A stretch of DNA of 64,000 nucleotides from positions 68,503,254-68,567,253 of the forward strand of contig OZ010586.1 in NCBI GenBank assembly GCA_963932145.1, read 5' to 3'. Position 1 is the stretch's first letter. Each line of letters begins with the position of its first letter. Below are positions 43,316 through 54,390 of the stretch, piece after piece. Source of the DNA: Acanthosepion lycidas. Lineage: Eukaryota; Mollusca; Cephalopoda; Sepiida; Sepiidae. The position numbers and the translations under genes were made by a program. The notes under the pieces were generated by a model. It made no database searches and was not told the origin of the DNA. It was given only the letters and a program-made list of their open reading frames with translations.

Positions 43316-43732
43316 TGTGACGAAAGACATGACTTACCTCAGAATTCGAAGCGAGCGGGAACGCGTCTTGCCTGCAAAGTGATGACAAAAAGAAATATGG
43401 CCGCTATTGAAGACACAATTTATGCGCGCCTATTTTTACACATGCAAATTTTGGCTGTATTGGAATAGCATAAAAAGCGGGGTGCCAACAGCACGAGGGG
43501 ACCGAAGTCATTCGGCGGACAGCGTGCAATAGAGCTAGACGTATGGATTGGCAGACGGACAAAGAGGAAGTCGAAGTCGGCGCAGCGGAGCTGGTGTCTG
43601 TTTCACGACTGCCCAGGGTAACGGCTGAAAAAGGGAGCCAGGCAATCGAAGAAGAAGAAAAAATAGCTGGCCTGCCGGCGAGCACCGCACTACAGTTTTT
43701 GACCCCTCCTCTCATCACCATTTTTCACTACA
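43316..43732 (+). mobile_element. Solo LTR, second family
   Basis: A 417-bp block from TGTGACGAAAG to TTTCACTACA with perfect TTAAG duplications on both sides (43311-43315 and 43733-43737). The LINE reads VPxLYGLKHATRLA across the site when the block is removed. It is richer in GC than its surroundings. GCATAAAAAGCGGGGTGCC at about 43470 looks like an LTR core promoter, suggesting plus orientation. The 99-codon open frame at 43543-43842 leaves the LTR into the LINE and is not a gene. Confidence 0.9.
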
Positions 43733-43737
43733 TTAAG

Positions 43738-44020
43738 TCCATAAAGTCAAGGTACCAAAAAGAAAAGCTCATTAGAACGATTGCCATGAAAACCTTTATA
43801 GAAAAGGTAGAGGGAAGCTATGTTACTGCGGTGGGAAAGTGACTGAAGCCGAGATGCCAGGTCAGGATCAGTAATATTGCGGATTATTCTTTGTATTCGA
43901 TCAAAAAAATCTCTAAATACATAGCAGAAGCACCATGCTAGATGTGACAGCAATATTCAATGCATGTAAGAATTGTAGAATTATAATTATAGATAGATTT
44001 TAGCAAGAAAAATTGTCTAG
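43738..44020 (-). pseudogene. Jockey/CR1-like LINE, continuation of the cut copy
   Basis: Minus-strand frame: FRDFFDRIQRIIRNITDPDL, ASRLQSLSHRSNIASLYLF and GFHGNRSNELFFLVP, then the LTR. It is open for 68 codons. Confidence 0.9.
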
Positions 44021-44116
44021 CAAGACACAATGAAAAAAATTTCCTGGCACCAGACTTATTATTATTAGTAGTAGTATTAGTAATAGTAATACTACTACTA
44101 CAACTACTACACTACT

Positions 44117-44118
<2 letters not shown>

Positions 44119-44170
<52 letters not shown>
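44119..44170. repeat. (TAA)n microsatellite
   Basis: About 17 AAT/TAA units after a CTA-rich stretch. Confidence 0.95.
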
Positions 44171-44171
<1 letters not shown>

Positions 44172-44440
44172 CCACATGACGTTGAAACACGAGTTTCCGT
44201 ACGATCGCCGAGAAAGCACAGTGGAATAATGGATAACGGCTCGGATTGAGGAATCAGGGAGCCGAGTTCGAATTCCAGTCAGATCCATTACATTCACTTA
44301 CGTGCTAATACCCTATGAATCCTCTTCTCCCAGCTAGGGGTAAATAGCAGTGCAGTTTGGGTTCTATAGCCTTAGGTGTCAACCGGTCTAGGAGAAAGTA
44401 ACTGTATGTAGCCCTGGCGTAGCACATACTATACAAACGA
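44171..44440 (+). repeat. Composite SINE: 5S-like head plus tRNA-like region
   Basis: GACGTTGAAACACG and GTACGATCGCCGAG resemble the 5S rRNA start seen more clearly at 54.6 kb. Next come GTGGAATAATGGATAACGG and GAGTTCGAATTCC, tRNA-type A and B boxes, then the body CACTTACGTGCTAATACCC. Confidence 0.65.
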
Positions 44441-44488
44441 TACTAGAAAAAGGATCGTTCGCGTTGACTCGATGATTCCGACTACGAC

Positions 44489-44573
44489 GGAACAACTTAC
44501 GGTTACATCTAACCATTTCAAGTGTAAAATGATGAGACCTTGCCGACAATCTAGTAGTATGCTTAAGTTCATA
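44489..44573 (-). pseudogene. Jockey/CR1-like LINE fragment
   Basis: ACTTACGGTTACATCTAACC and AATCTAGTAGTATGCTTAAG match the plus strand of the LINE at 43.1-43.3 kb. Confidence 0.7.
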
Positions 44574-44840
44574 AATATGATGACGATCGCCGAAGTTAAG
44601 CAAACTTAGATGTGCGAATGATAATAGCTTGGGATTGTCATACTCAAACGTAAATATCCTTGAGAACGGTATGAAGCCACTTTTTCTCCCCCAGATATGG
44701 GTTAAATAGTAAGACTTGTATCACTAGACCATTATTATCTAAAAAAAATCTTACATTTATTTATTATTTCTCTAGTTTTAAATAACCTGCAAAGAGTTGA
44801 TAAACCGTAAAAAAAACAACTCAACCAGCCTTTAATAACA
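44574..44840 (+). repeat. 5S-like headed SINE
   Basis: GACGATCGCCGAAGTTAAGC (44580) matches the internal control region of 5S rRNA (GATCTCGGAAGCTAAGC). The body includes CTTGGGATTGTC and a tail with TTTTAAATAACCTGCAAAG and TTGATAAACCGTAAAAA, shared with 54.9 and 56.04 kb. Confidence 0.65.
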
Positions 44841-45920
44841 ATTCAGAGATAACCTTTCTTTTATTAATAAGAAGGCGTTGTTTGATTCGTAGGAGAGTTT
44901 TATCGTGCCTGCACATGCGTATTTAACAGCTTTGCGTAGATTTTCTGAGGTAAAAAGGAAAATGTCTGAAAGCAATTTCTCCTCCTGTCTCTTTTCGTGG
45001 GCCTAAAAGAATGGAGTGCAGGCAAGATCAGCCAGATTCACATAAGTTGCGAAGCAGATATATCATAATGTGTCTATGTATATTTCCTTCCTTTACGAGA
45101 TCAGTGTCAATGTACCAATGCCGAGATAGCAGACTGCAATTTGTTTTTTCTTTTCTTTTTTTTTTCTCCCATTATATCCCACAACAGAGCAAGCCATCTG
45201 TAAGCATGGGTTTCAGACGTTTTGCCTACCTACCTGACGTTTGTCGTCGTTGTCAGTGGTTCCAACGAACAAGCGAAACCCCAACGCCGAGGGTGGAGGT
45301 TGATGGAGATGAAGGGAAAAGATGTAAATAGAAACGCGAGTGTGTTACGGTGAGCATGATGAGAATGTATGCCAGGATCTCGGTGAACATGTATTATTTA
45401 TTGGCTTCATTATCTGTACGTATGTTTAGTCGGCTCATTATTTATTCTATATATACCTATATATATATACTATTATATTATTTCATATAATTAAATATAT
45501 ACATTATTTATTGCTTAACTATATATACTTTACTATATATAGCTGTATATGTAGGTATATTTGTTCCTGTTGGATCATTATTTATTACTTAACATCTAAC
45601 GCACTTTTCACTGTATGCGCTTACAGAGGCGAGGTTATCCTTTTGCGCGCATGCGTAATAAGATTGTTTCTTTCGCATATGTGTCGGTTGGCCTTTGATG
45701 TAAACGTATATGGCTGTGTGTGCGTTTGTAGGTGTCTACGAGTTTGAAGTTGTGTTATGTATATAAGCGTGCGTTCTTATGGCCTAAAGAAAGAAAGTTA
45801 TCAGAAAAATGTGTTTAAATGCGACGAGTTTGCGTGTACGTTTGTGAATGTGTAAGAAATGTCAAGAGACTAAGAGGGAGTGGTTATAATGGGAAAGAGA
45901 GGTAGATAGAGGGTAAGTGT
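44841..45920. other. No recognised gene
   Basis: Includes a 106-codon open frame at 45011-45331 without a recognised domain, and TATA-rich sequence at 45430-45560. Confidence 0.35.
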
Positions 45921-45934
45921 ATCTGTTAAGAGCA

Positions 45935-46260
45935 AACTCAGTGAGTGAGTGAGTGGGTGTCTACGTGAGTGAGCATGCGCAACGCACAAGTAAATATACA
46001 TCTAAGACTATGTCGGAGTGATTAAGAAAAAGAAAGAAAGAAAGTGAAAGAAAGCGTGAAAGATAGAAAGAAAGAAAGTGAGTGAGTGAAAGAAAGAGAG
46101 AAAGTGAGTGAGTGAGTGAAAGAAAGAGAGAAAGTGAGTGAGTGAAAGAAAGAAAGAGAAAGTGAGTGAGTGAAAGAAAGAAAGAGAAAGTGAGTGAGTG
46201 AAAGAAAGAAAGAGAAAGTGAGTGAGTGAAATAAGGAAAGAGAAAGTAAGAGAGAAATGA
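45935..46260. repeat. Purine-rich minisatellite (GTGAGTGAGTGAAAGAAAG type)
   Basis: Units of about 26-28 bases built of GTGAGTGAGTG, AAAGAAAGAAAG and AGAGAAA repeat at least six times between 46075 and 46235. One strand is almost pure purine through 46600. Long minus-strand open frames (up to 212 codons, rich in Ser, Leu, Phe and His) result from this bias. Confidence 0.9.
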
Positions 46261-46599
46261 AAGACTGTGGCAAAGAAAAGAGAGTGCGACAAAGGAAGTA
46301 GAGGGGTAAATGAAGAGAGAGTGACAAGTAAAACAATTGCGAAAAGAGAGAAAGACACGGAGAGATTGACAAAAAAAGAGTAAAAGATAGAGAGAAAAGA
46401 ACACAAATGTGAAGACAGAGTGGGAGAAAAACGACGAAAAGTACAAAACAGGGATGGAACGTGTGGAAATGGATGAATGGGTCGAGAGACGATAATATTG
46501 GCTTTTGCAGAAGAGAGAACGCATACGAGTGTGTGTAGAAAGAGATAGATAGATAGAGAGAGAAAGAGCGGGGACTGAGCGTGATTGAAAATATGTAAG

Positions 46600-47005
46600 T
46601 GTAATAAAGAGAGTAAGCAGGAGAGATGTATGTACGGAAAACTAAACCTAAGTGTAACACCGATGAGTCTGAGTGACAGAGCCAGAGATGTTAGATTTTA
46701 AGGAAGGTAGACAGAGATAAGAAATGAGAAAAGGGAGAAAAGGTAAGCGTTGTTAAAGAAGATAAACAGACGAGACTGTGTGCGCGTGCGCGTGAGAGAG
46801 ATTATGTAGGAACAGGAATGTCAGATGATAAAAAGAAAAAAAAAAAAAAGAAAGTAAACACGTATTTGCCGAACATTCACACATTCTACAGGCCGATAAT
46901 CAAGGACGGAACACCCCAGAATGCCCACGATGACTATAAATAACCGCCTGTTATATAGTTAAATAGTCATCCGGTATGTGATCTTGTCAATATAGAGAGG
47001 ATTAT
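46600..47005. other. Purine-rich flank, no gene seen
   Basis: Continued AG-rich sequence, then ordinary AT-rich DNA. Confidence 0.4.
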
Positions 47006-47009
47006 TTTT

Positions 47010-47570
47010 CATTTGTAGGCTCTTCTTTTATGTGCCGTGTTCTTTCAGGATGTAATCGATCATGGCTCTCCACAATTTCCTGTCCTTTGTAGCTCTTAAT
47101 AAGTTTTCTCTTTTTGTTATTTCTCCATCCATTTGCTTAAGCTCATCAGGTTTCTACGCGCGGCTTTCCTTTGTCCTTTCTCTCAATCTGTCCCGTTAGT
47201 ATAAGATTTTCCAAGCCCTCCTTACGAGCCCCAGAAATGACAACTGCTTCTTCTTGATGTTGAGTATAAGTTTATTTTTTGTTTTCATTCTCTCCAAAAC
47301 GTCGTTGCTGCACACATGTTCGATCCATGGTATCCTCAGCATCCTTCTGTAGAATCATATATCATTTTTCTTCAACTCTCTTCTTCATCTTTAGGATTGT
47401 CTAGCATTTCTTTGTTTTCAATGAAAATTTCCTGTCTCTTAATACTCTGCTTAGCTTTCGGAATGTTTCTTCAACCATCCCAAAACGGCTTCCAATCTCA
47501 GTGTTGCACTTGCCGTCCTCTGTTAGAGCACTTCCCAGGTATTTAAATTTCTTACTCATTTAAAGACTGA
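47010..47570 (-). pseudogene. RTE-like LINE reverse transcriptase C-terminal part
   Basis: Plus-strand phrases GTTCTTTCAGGATGTAATCG, GATCATGGCTCTCCACAA, AGCATCCTTCTGTAGAATCA and GTTAGAGCACTTCCCAGGTA are complements of the RTE landmarks (terminal AMI, WFYRRML, YLGSxL). It is a 5'-truncated, multiply frameshifted copy with its 3' end at about 47010. Confidence 0.85.
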
Positions 47571-48040
47571 GATCCGTTTCAACGACCTGGTCTCTGAACA
47601 GCCTGGTTGATGAGTGAGAGTTATACCTGACAGCTATTTCAAGCATGCAATACATGTAATGAGCCTGTGTCAACAAGCTTCAGATAGTTTTAATATTGAT
47701 TTTGTACCTTTTGTCATATTTCTAATTTGTTTCTAGATGTTTATAAAATGCAGTAGTGCATTGAAGAGTAACGTAATAAACCAATTCAAACATCAACTCC
47801 ATATTCTGATATATCACCTGACTTCCATGGAGGACATTACTAATTCTCTTTGTTGCAGCAGATCAAAACTTATTGAAAGACAGCGCGCATCTAGGGTACT
47901 GCTTTTTTGATCTGTTACCCCCAAGACAACGTTTTATTACTATAGGTTCTAGCACAGGCGCTTCAGGGACAGCTTTTCTTCTTGCGTAAAATCAACGCTA
48001 CCGGACTCTGACAATTTTCAACATATTTTAAATATTATTA
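47571..48040. other. No recognised feature
   Basis: AT-rich sequence without a match to window repeats. Confidence 0.35.
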
Positions 48041-48044
48041 CCGT

Positions 48045-48620
48045 AAATTACGGTGTATAAGTCGGCCTGGCGTATAAATCAACCTCAAAATTCTGAGTTA
48101 GGCATATACCTACCGTATAAATCGTATACCTACCGTATAAATCGACCACCATATATAAATAACCCGTAATTGCACAGTAGTTATTTATTTACGGCATGTG
48201 TATGTTCAATAAACTACTATTGTGTTTCATCAAATTGTCATTACTATCATGAAATTGTGGAGATGAAACACATACCTTATCTAGTTGCATGAGTGGTGGC
48301 CTGAGTTAAACGGCGTTTCGGTCAGGGTTTACACTTAGCTCTTTGATGGGATGTGTACTGTAGTGTTAATAGAATACTGAATTTGTGTTACTATTTTATT
48401 ATTTTATATTCATTACTGTGTTAATATGCCAAATATGTTCATCAAATACAAGTTTTAGTTGGATATATTTGTGGCAGCCTGCAGGAAGTACGGTTAGTTG
48501 TATAGAGTAATTGTAAAGAATACTGTACCACTTGTGTACAACTCGGTGGTAAAGGTTTTCATTTTATACCCGATATATAAGTCGACCCCTCGTTTTGGAA
48601 AAAATACTTTTAGGCTTGTA
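48045..48620 (+). mobile_element. pogo-like transposon relic with GTATAAGTCGACC-type end
   Basis: The left part has CCGTAAATTACGGTGTATAA followed by repeats of GTATAAATC. A second block, ATATATAAGTCGACCCCTCG, lies at 48573. An ATG at 48427 opens MPNMFIKYKF then stop then LDIFVAACRKYG, which resembles the N-terminus of pogo/jerky-type transposases (MPK...FKLxVVxxA). Only the first 30 or so codons are represented, so it is an internally deleted relic. The family call is from pattern memory. Confidence 0.45.
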
Positions 48621-48762
48621 AACTCGACTTGGTACGCTGCAATTTATTGTGCTTTTAATTATTCGATAGTGTTTTTTGTTCCTCTATTGGTGCACCCGGA
48701 AACTAATGCCCAATTTCATCTTGTATTACACATTGACAAAAACAATAAATAAATAAATAGTT

Positions 48763-49437
48763 GGTTGACTGATTTTGTTTAGCGGCGTATCAATTCGTCT
48801 ATGGGTTATTTAATGCTGAAATCTAAATATTTTAAACGCAATTGAATGCCTTCAGCTACAGATAAAATGTATTGTAAGTCATTTTACTATAAAAATGTAT
48901 TGCTGGTAATTTTACTATTAAAATGTATTGCTGGTAATTTTACTATTAAAATGTATTGCTGGTAATTTTACTATAAAACGTATTTTATACTGTCATAATA
49001 TTGTGTGTATGTAGGGTGTTACTATTTTCTCATAGCTGGGACCTTAATAGCTACTACCACTCAGGAACAACAGGAATTAACCCTAGAACACTAACCATGT
49101 GTATATAGTACCCAGCGCAAATTTTCCTATTTTTAATTACAATTTTCAGTACCTGATTTTCTTACCTAAATAATGTTTTTCAGTTCCTATTAATGTTAAC
49201 TGAAAGTACAAAGTTTGAAGTGCCTGCATGTAAAATATTTCAAATAAAGATTTATATTTCAGATTTATTTTGATATTTTCAAAATCGGGTATGATATACC
49301 CATGGTTAGTAGTGGTGTAACTTTAATTGATGGTAAGTGTTCTAGGGTTAAGATGTGGTTTCACGCTTCTCAAAATCTACAGTCTCTCGATCAGAGGCCT
49401 TATTGCCGGATGTAGTTTATCGTCATACCCAGGATTA
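48763..49437 (+). repeat. Family A SINE-like repeat, carrying a MITE
   Basis: The head is CTATGGGTTATTTAATGCTG. Three tandem units of about 30 bases (ATGTATTGCTGGTAATTTTA) lie at 48895-48985, then CATAGCTGGGACCTTAATAG. The piggyBac-type MITE sits at 49081-49347, and the family tail ends in CATACCCAGGA at 49434. Confidence 0.8.
49081..49347. mobile_element. piggyBac-type MITE (copy 2)
   Basis: A 267-bp relative of 20481-20734, flanked by TTAA (49077-49080 and 49348-49351). Its ends CCCTAGAACACTAAC and the complement of GTAAGTGTTCTAGGG differ by one base. It sits at the TTAA that is single in the family A copy at 1004-1007. Confidence 0.95.
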
Positions 49438-49439
49438 GA

Positions 49440-50015
49440 ATAAATAAATAAATAACTTCATTTTGAATAAAGTAAATAAAGTACAAGTAAATTTTATCTA
49501 TTTGACGCTTTACTTATTCATTTTAATTCATTTCGAAGAAAGAAAAAAAAAACAAAACAATCACGATCAATGATTTTCTACTACGTAAAATACAAACTAT
49601 TTGTATTTGTTTCAGGTCTTTCATAACATTTTATAGCATTTCAATTACGTCATTCTCTTGATAAAAAAAAAACAAAAAAACTATTCGTTCTTAACGGAAA
49701 GATTTGATTAAAATTTCCAAAATAATAACAAATGATGCTCAACAAGTGCGAACTCTTATCATTTTTGTGACTTTCTAAGCGACATTTTAACTGTACAGCA
49801 GCTAAACATGTATTTCAATTTGCCTCAGCTAGGCATATATGTCAGTTCGCTTTGAGGTATTGGTCTCTGTCTTTCTCTATAGCCATGTGATTTCCTATTA
49901 GAGAGCATATCACGCGTAGAAAAAAAAAATTGAATAAATAGAGAAAATTAAATTTTATTTGAATCCTGCATATATTCGATAAACCGATTCTTTGTCCATG
50001 AGGGAGTGTGGGTTA
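49440..50015. other. No recognised feature
   Basis: AT-rich sequence with A-runs and AATA repeats near 49441. Confidence 0.4.
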
Positions 50016-50021
50016 GGGTTA

Positions 50022-50855
50022 CAGTGTTATTCAATAAGCCTTTATTCAAATTAAAGATACTATTATTCAAATTAAAAATACTTTTATTCCAATTAAAAAT
50101 ACTTTTATTCAAAAAAGAAGAGACCATTATTCGAAATAAAAAGATTCTTTTATTTGAAAAGCTTCTTTCATTCAAAATAAAAAAAATACTCTATTCAAAT
50201 CAATAAGGCAGTTATTCCCGATAGACAATATGAAAATTCCACCACTCAAGAATCGTACTAATTGCAATTACAAGTAATGTGGCTGTTTGATTTTGCCACC
50301 TTACAGTCCAGTTTTAAACCCAATAGAAGAGTCTTTCAATTCTTTGAAAGCAAAATTTTCTGAAGATCCTGAATATTCATGGAATACAGAGCAATTAAAG
50401 ACGCTTACTCATTTTTTGTAGGATTTTTCTATGAATGTTGATATTTTTTATTCTCATATGTCAGAATTTTGCAAAAGATGTTCGGCCAAATCAAGTACTG
50501 TAACACCTCTATATTAGTATCAATATATTTTTTTTTAATTTTTCTACATCACAAATGCGCAAAGAATAATTTCGTATATGCTTCCAAAATTCATCGATTC
50601 ATTGATGGTCATGTTACTTTCATTAACGGCCCATCTTTTTAAATAGATGTATCTTTAATTTCAATAAAAGTATTTTGAATTTAAATAGAGGTATCTTTAA
50701 TTTGAATAAGGGCATTTTTAATTTCAATAAAAGTATTTTCAATTTGAATAGAGCTATCTTTAATTTGAATAAAGGCATCTTTAATTTAAATAAAAGTATT
50801 TTCAATTTGAATAAAAGTATTTTTAATTTGAATAGGGGCTTAGTAAATAACTCTG
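50022..50855 (+). mobile_element. DDE (IS630/Tc1-like) transposon with repeat-array inverted ends
   Basis: Flanked by TA (50020-50021 and 50856-50857), with ends CAGTGTTATTCAATAAGCC and the complement of GGCTTAGTAAATAACTCTG. Inside each end lies an array of ~21-bp units (TTTAATTTGAATAAAAGTAT type): about nine regular units at 50638-50836 and about eight less regular, inverted ones at 50040-50205. Between them a plus-strand frame (50220-50517) reads DN, then LPPYSPVLNPIEESFNSLKA (50293-50352). That is the last catalytic segment of IS630/Tc1-type DDE transposases, with the second D and the final E visible. Stops and loss of the N-terminus make it inactive. A 200-codon minus-strand frame across the array is a by-product of a period divisible by three. 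Confidence 0.8.
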
Positions 50856-50954
50856 TAACTTGGCTTAATTTGACAAAATAACATGAAAGCAAGACACCCA
50901 CCCAGAGTGGGTAGAACATATCAGCGATGAATAGCAATATTAGCTGGTTGATAA

Positions 50955-51505
50955 TTGATATGTCGTAGATATATACTAAATTTAGGCCACAATAAGCGAA
51001 AAGTATTAAGGAACATGACACCTTTCTTAGAAACAAAGGAACAATGGTTAAACTGCTTTGTATTATCGATCGACGTATACAACTATACAAGTAAATGCGG
51101 TACAATTTCTTCACAGAAAAATAAGCGATATATTTTAACAGGTATGTGGTTCTCCAGAAGGATGTTGAGAATACCTTGGTCAAAACATATGAGCAAAGAG
51201 GAAGTTTAAAGGAAAATGGAAACAAGAAGAAGAATTATATTTAGACTCAGAAAGAGACACTTGAAATTTATGAGACATAGTGAGAATATAGGGCTTGCAA
51301 AACTTAATACTCACAAAATATACTGAATGCAAGAAAGATAGAAATACAGCGAGTAACTTAATTATCGATAGAGTGTAAATGGATGACAGAGAATGGGATG
51401 GGCAGTAAAAAAAACAAAAAAGAAAAAAAAAACATTGTTCAGAGCTACAAAGGGTAAAAAGTTGTGGGGTACCATGTTCGCGTACGTTCATAAGGGACAT
51501 GGTAC
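50955..51505 (+). pseudogene. RTE-like LINE reverse transcriptase C-terminal part
   Basis: It reads CGTISSQKNKR, MWFSRRMLRIPWSKHMSKEE, then RLRKRHLKFMRH and KVVGYHVRVRS-like terminal codons, ending GGGACATGGTACATAGAAGA. An 84-codon frame starts at 50955, and frameshifts follow at about 51210. Confidence 0.85.
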
Positions 51506-51509
51506 ATAG

Positions 51510-52505
51510 AAGAAGAACAAGAATACAAGGATGAAAACAAGGCTATGATTGTAAATAACTAACGATAACCAAATTCACTGCCATGGTTGTAAGTATCTGA
51601 TAATAAACGAATTCACTGACAATGTCTTTCGAGACTAGCTTGCGAGCCACAAATTTACGACAAGCTCTCTTAGATATTTATTTAGTTTAATATAGCGTCC
51701 GTAACGATCTTAAGGACTCAATGAAGACCAAATTTACTAACAATGGTCTGCGAGACTAATTGTTCACTAACTTTCTATATTAGTAAGATAAAATAAAAGA
51801 TCAACTTATAAACACAGTGAGTGTGTGTGTGTGTGAGAGAGAGAGAGAGGGAGAAAAGAAAAGAACATGAAGGTTGAAAGGGAGACATACCCGTATATTT
51901 TTTATTCATACACACTTTTCACGCTGATGCAAGCCTATCGTCTGAGGCTTGAATTATAGCCCGCTTCACCATTACATGAGCGAACACGCATGCGTGCAAA
52001 GAGACCAGTACTTACATGCCGATTTTTGTCTGCATGTGCTGAGTAAGCGCACGCGTATGCCTCTAGGTACTTTTTGTTATTTTGAGAAGCGCGAAGAGTA
52101 AGAAGAACCTACACATTATTTTCATTGTCAACCTAATTCCGTTCCCATTACTTGCACGACTACTACGATCGCTGTTTTTGCAATTCTCTGAACCGCTACA
52201 ACGTGTAATTGTCACAAATATGATTACGACTAGAACTGCAAATACAATGACAATGACTACGACTATGACATGAGTTGAAGATCCATATGTGGCGCTTGTC
52301 GATATTAATGATATATTTTGCCTGATTAGGGCTAAAAAAAAAAAAAAGCCGAACGATAATGGAACAACAGATTCAATCAAACAAAGCTTTTAATAAGAAT
52401 AAATGGTAAATAAATGAAAATCACCTAGAATTAATTAAGAGGTTCGGTGCGTAATTGCACCAGGATAACCCATGTTTCTGTGGGGACCAGGTAAAATGTT
52501 ACAGC
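51510..52505. other. No recognised gene; short simple repeats
   Basis: The phrase ACGATAACCAAATTCACTG is loosely repeated (51565, 51600, 51730). A (GT)n(GA)n tract lies at 51821-51850. Open frames at 52063-52380 are low-complexity. Confidence 0.4.
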
Positions 52506-52513
52506 TTCGATTG

Positions 52514-52827
52514 TGTTGTAGAGTAGCTAGCACCCCTTCAGCATTGTACTAGATGGCCTGGCTCATAGCCTTAGTCTACGATTAAGGACTTCAACAATTG
52601 ATTAATAAGTTGATACTAAGTTGATTAATTTTCGGATTGATCTTACTTCGTTTGGCTATACAGCATTTGACCCTCATCTATTCCTTGTAAGTTGTCTTGT
52701 TAATTGTTTTGTAACTTATTGTTCTGTGTTTTTTGTTATGTAACCGTTAGCACCGGATACTGGTGCTAAATAAATATATTAATCGCTCATTCTTTTTTTG
52801 TGTATTATTCACCTCGACGATACAACA
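52514..52827 (+). mobile_element. Solo LTR, third type, 314 bp
   Basis: Ends TGTTGTA and TACAACA are perfect inverted repeats, and GATTG lies on both sides (52509-52513 and 52828-52832). Near the 3' end a stem TTAGCACC/GGTGCTAA at 52747-52769 sits directly before AATAAA, as expected for an LTR polyadenylation site. This suggests plus orientation. No retrotransposon genes are adjacent. Confidence 0.88.
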
Positions 52828-52832
52828 GATTG

Positions 52833-53265
52833 GAATTTTCGGTGGGTGCGGGTGTCATTTGCAACAGATACATCGTTTAGGTTACCTTTCATTCTTATTT
52901 CTATATAAATCTCTTATTGAAAAAATATTTTAATTCCCGAGAAGTAATATAGAGCATTTCTTTGCTGAGAAAATTAAAATTTCTGGGATGATGAAATTAT
53001 CAAGTAGCTTGAATGATCGCAAAAAAATAGTGCAAAAAACGATAAATATATTATTCAATGAAGTCAATGTTAGATATAGAAAGACATTGCATTTAACAAA
53101 GCCAATGAAATTTATTCATGAACTAATATCATTGTATCGCTCTCACTACGCCAATTAATCTTTTATCGTCATGAGTCTCATAGTCAAGTCTGGTCGTAGG
53201 CTCGCTGCGCATCTGAGCACGCGACCTGTTTATCCGACAGATATGGTCTGAAAGCCGAAGAGGTA
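52833..53265. other. No recognised feature
   Basis: AT-rich up to 53150, then a less AT-rich stretch. Nothing was recognised. Confidence 0.35.
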
Positions 53266-53464
53266 TTCATTCATGTCTTAAGAAAATTAGACATGGTGGT
53301 CTCCATCTCTTTCCAGGTCATACCATAGGCGATATCCTCCAACTTGAAGACTCGCCTTGTTCCACTAGGAGAACACGCTTTCCTGGTCATTGACTTTCGT
53401 CTAGGAATCCCCACGCCCCGAGATGCCATTTCATCACCAGACTGGCTGCATCTTCTTGTATATG

Positions 53465-54390
53465 ACTTCAGAACGTAGGCGATCATGGCCATTTCCCCTG
53501 TCCCTTGTAGCTCTTAATAAGCTTTGACTTTCTGTCATTTCCCCCAACTCTGTTCTGCCATCCACTAGCTTAAGTCATTTAAGTATGCGACGCGTTGCTT
53601 TCCTTGTCCCTCTTTCATTCATCAGCCCTGTGAGTATCAAATTTTCCATGTCATCTTTTCTCATTACGAGTCCCAGAAATTTCAGCTACCTCTTCCTGAT
53701 GAGTTTTCTTTTTGTTTGCATCAACTCCAAAACCTTATCGTTGCTCACATGTTCCGTACATGGTATTCTCAGCATCCTTCTGTAGAACCACACTTCTGCT
53801 GCCTTGATTCTCTTCTTCATTCTTGAAGAGATCGTTCAACATTCGCTGCCGTAAAGGAGGACAAATATGTAGCAGTTCAGTACTCTTTTCTTTGTTACCA
53901 ACGAAATCCTAGCTTTTGGAATGTGTCTTTGGCCATCTCAATACGTCTTCGAATCTCAGCGTCGCACTTACCGTTCTCTGTCAGAACACTTCCCAGATAT
54001 TTAAATTTCCGCACCTGTTTGATTTTAGCGTCCCCCGACCTGTAAATCGCATTTCGAGTTCATCTTTTTGCTGATGACCATGCATTCTGTTTTCTTGTAG
54101 TTTATGCTTAGTCCCTTTTTCTCGCTCTCCCTCGCTACCTTCTGTCAGAGATTTTGTAATTTCATTTCTGTGACTGCTATCAGTACAGTCTCATCTGCGT
54201 ATGTTATGTTAAGATTGCGGCCGATAATGTTGAATCCTGGTAGGCTTTCCAGTTCTCTCAGAATTGCCTCGCTGTATAGGTTGAATATGTCCGGTGAGAA
54301 GACACATCCTTGCCTTTCTCCCCTTTCTACTTTTGCATATCTGCTGAACTCATTTCTTATATTTATGCAAGCAACTTAGCTATAAAGTGC
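53465..54390 (-). pseudogene. RTE-like LINE reverse transcriptase, palm to C-terminus
   Basis: Minus-strand frames give NITYADETVLIAVTEMKLQN (YADE at the catalytic site), KKTECMVISKKM, KFKYLGSVLTENGKCDAEI, RRRIEMAKDTFQKL, and AMIAYVLKSY at the end. It is one of the longer RTE copies but has at least five frameshifts. The 65 codons that follow in frame (53271-53475) are not typical of the family and may be flanking sequence. Confidence 0.88.

Noticed and set aside
43543-43842. A 99-codon plus-strand frame
   Set aside because: It starts inside an LTR and runs out into a LINE on the opposite strand.
45961-46660. Three overlapping minus-strand open frames up to 212 codons
   Set aside because: The strand is almost pure pyrimidine here, so stops are rare in every frame. 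Low-complexity Ser/Leu/Phe/His content is not a protein signal.
50623-51225. A 200-codon minus-strand open frame with a 7-residue repeat
   Set aside because: The 21-bp unit is a multiple of three, which keeps both strands open. The region is the inverted end of a transposon.
52828-52850. TTGGAATTTTCGGTGGG after the LTR as a primer binding site
   Set aside because: The first five bases are the target duplication, and no retrotransposon genes follow, so the LTR is solo.
53271-53475. A minus-strand frame of 73 codons in less AT-rich DNA
   Set aside because: It runs out of the end of an RTE copy and shows no recognised domain or splice signals.
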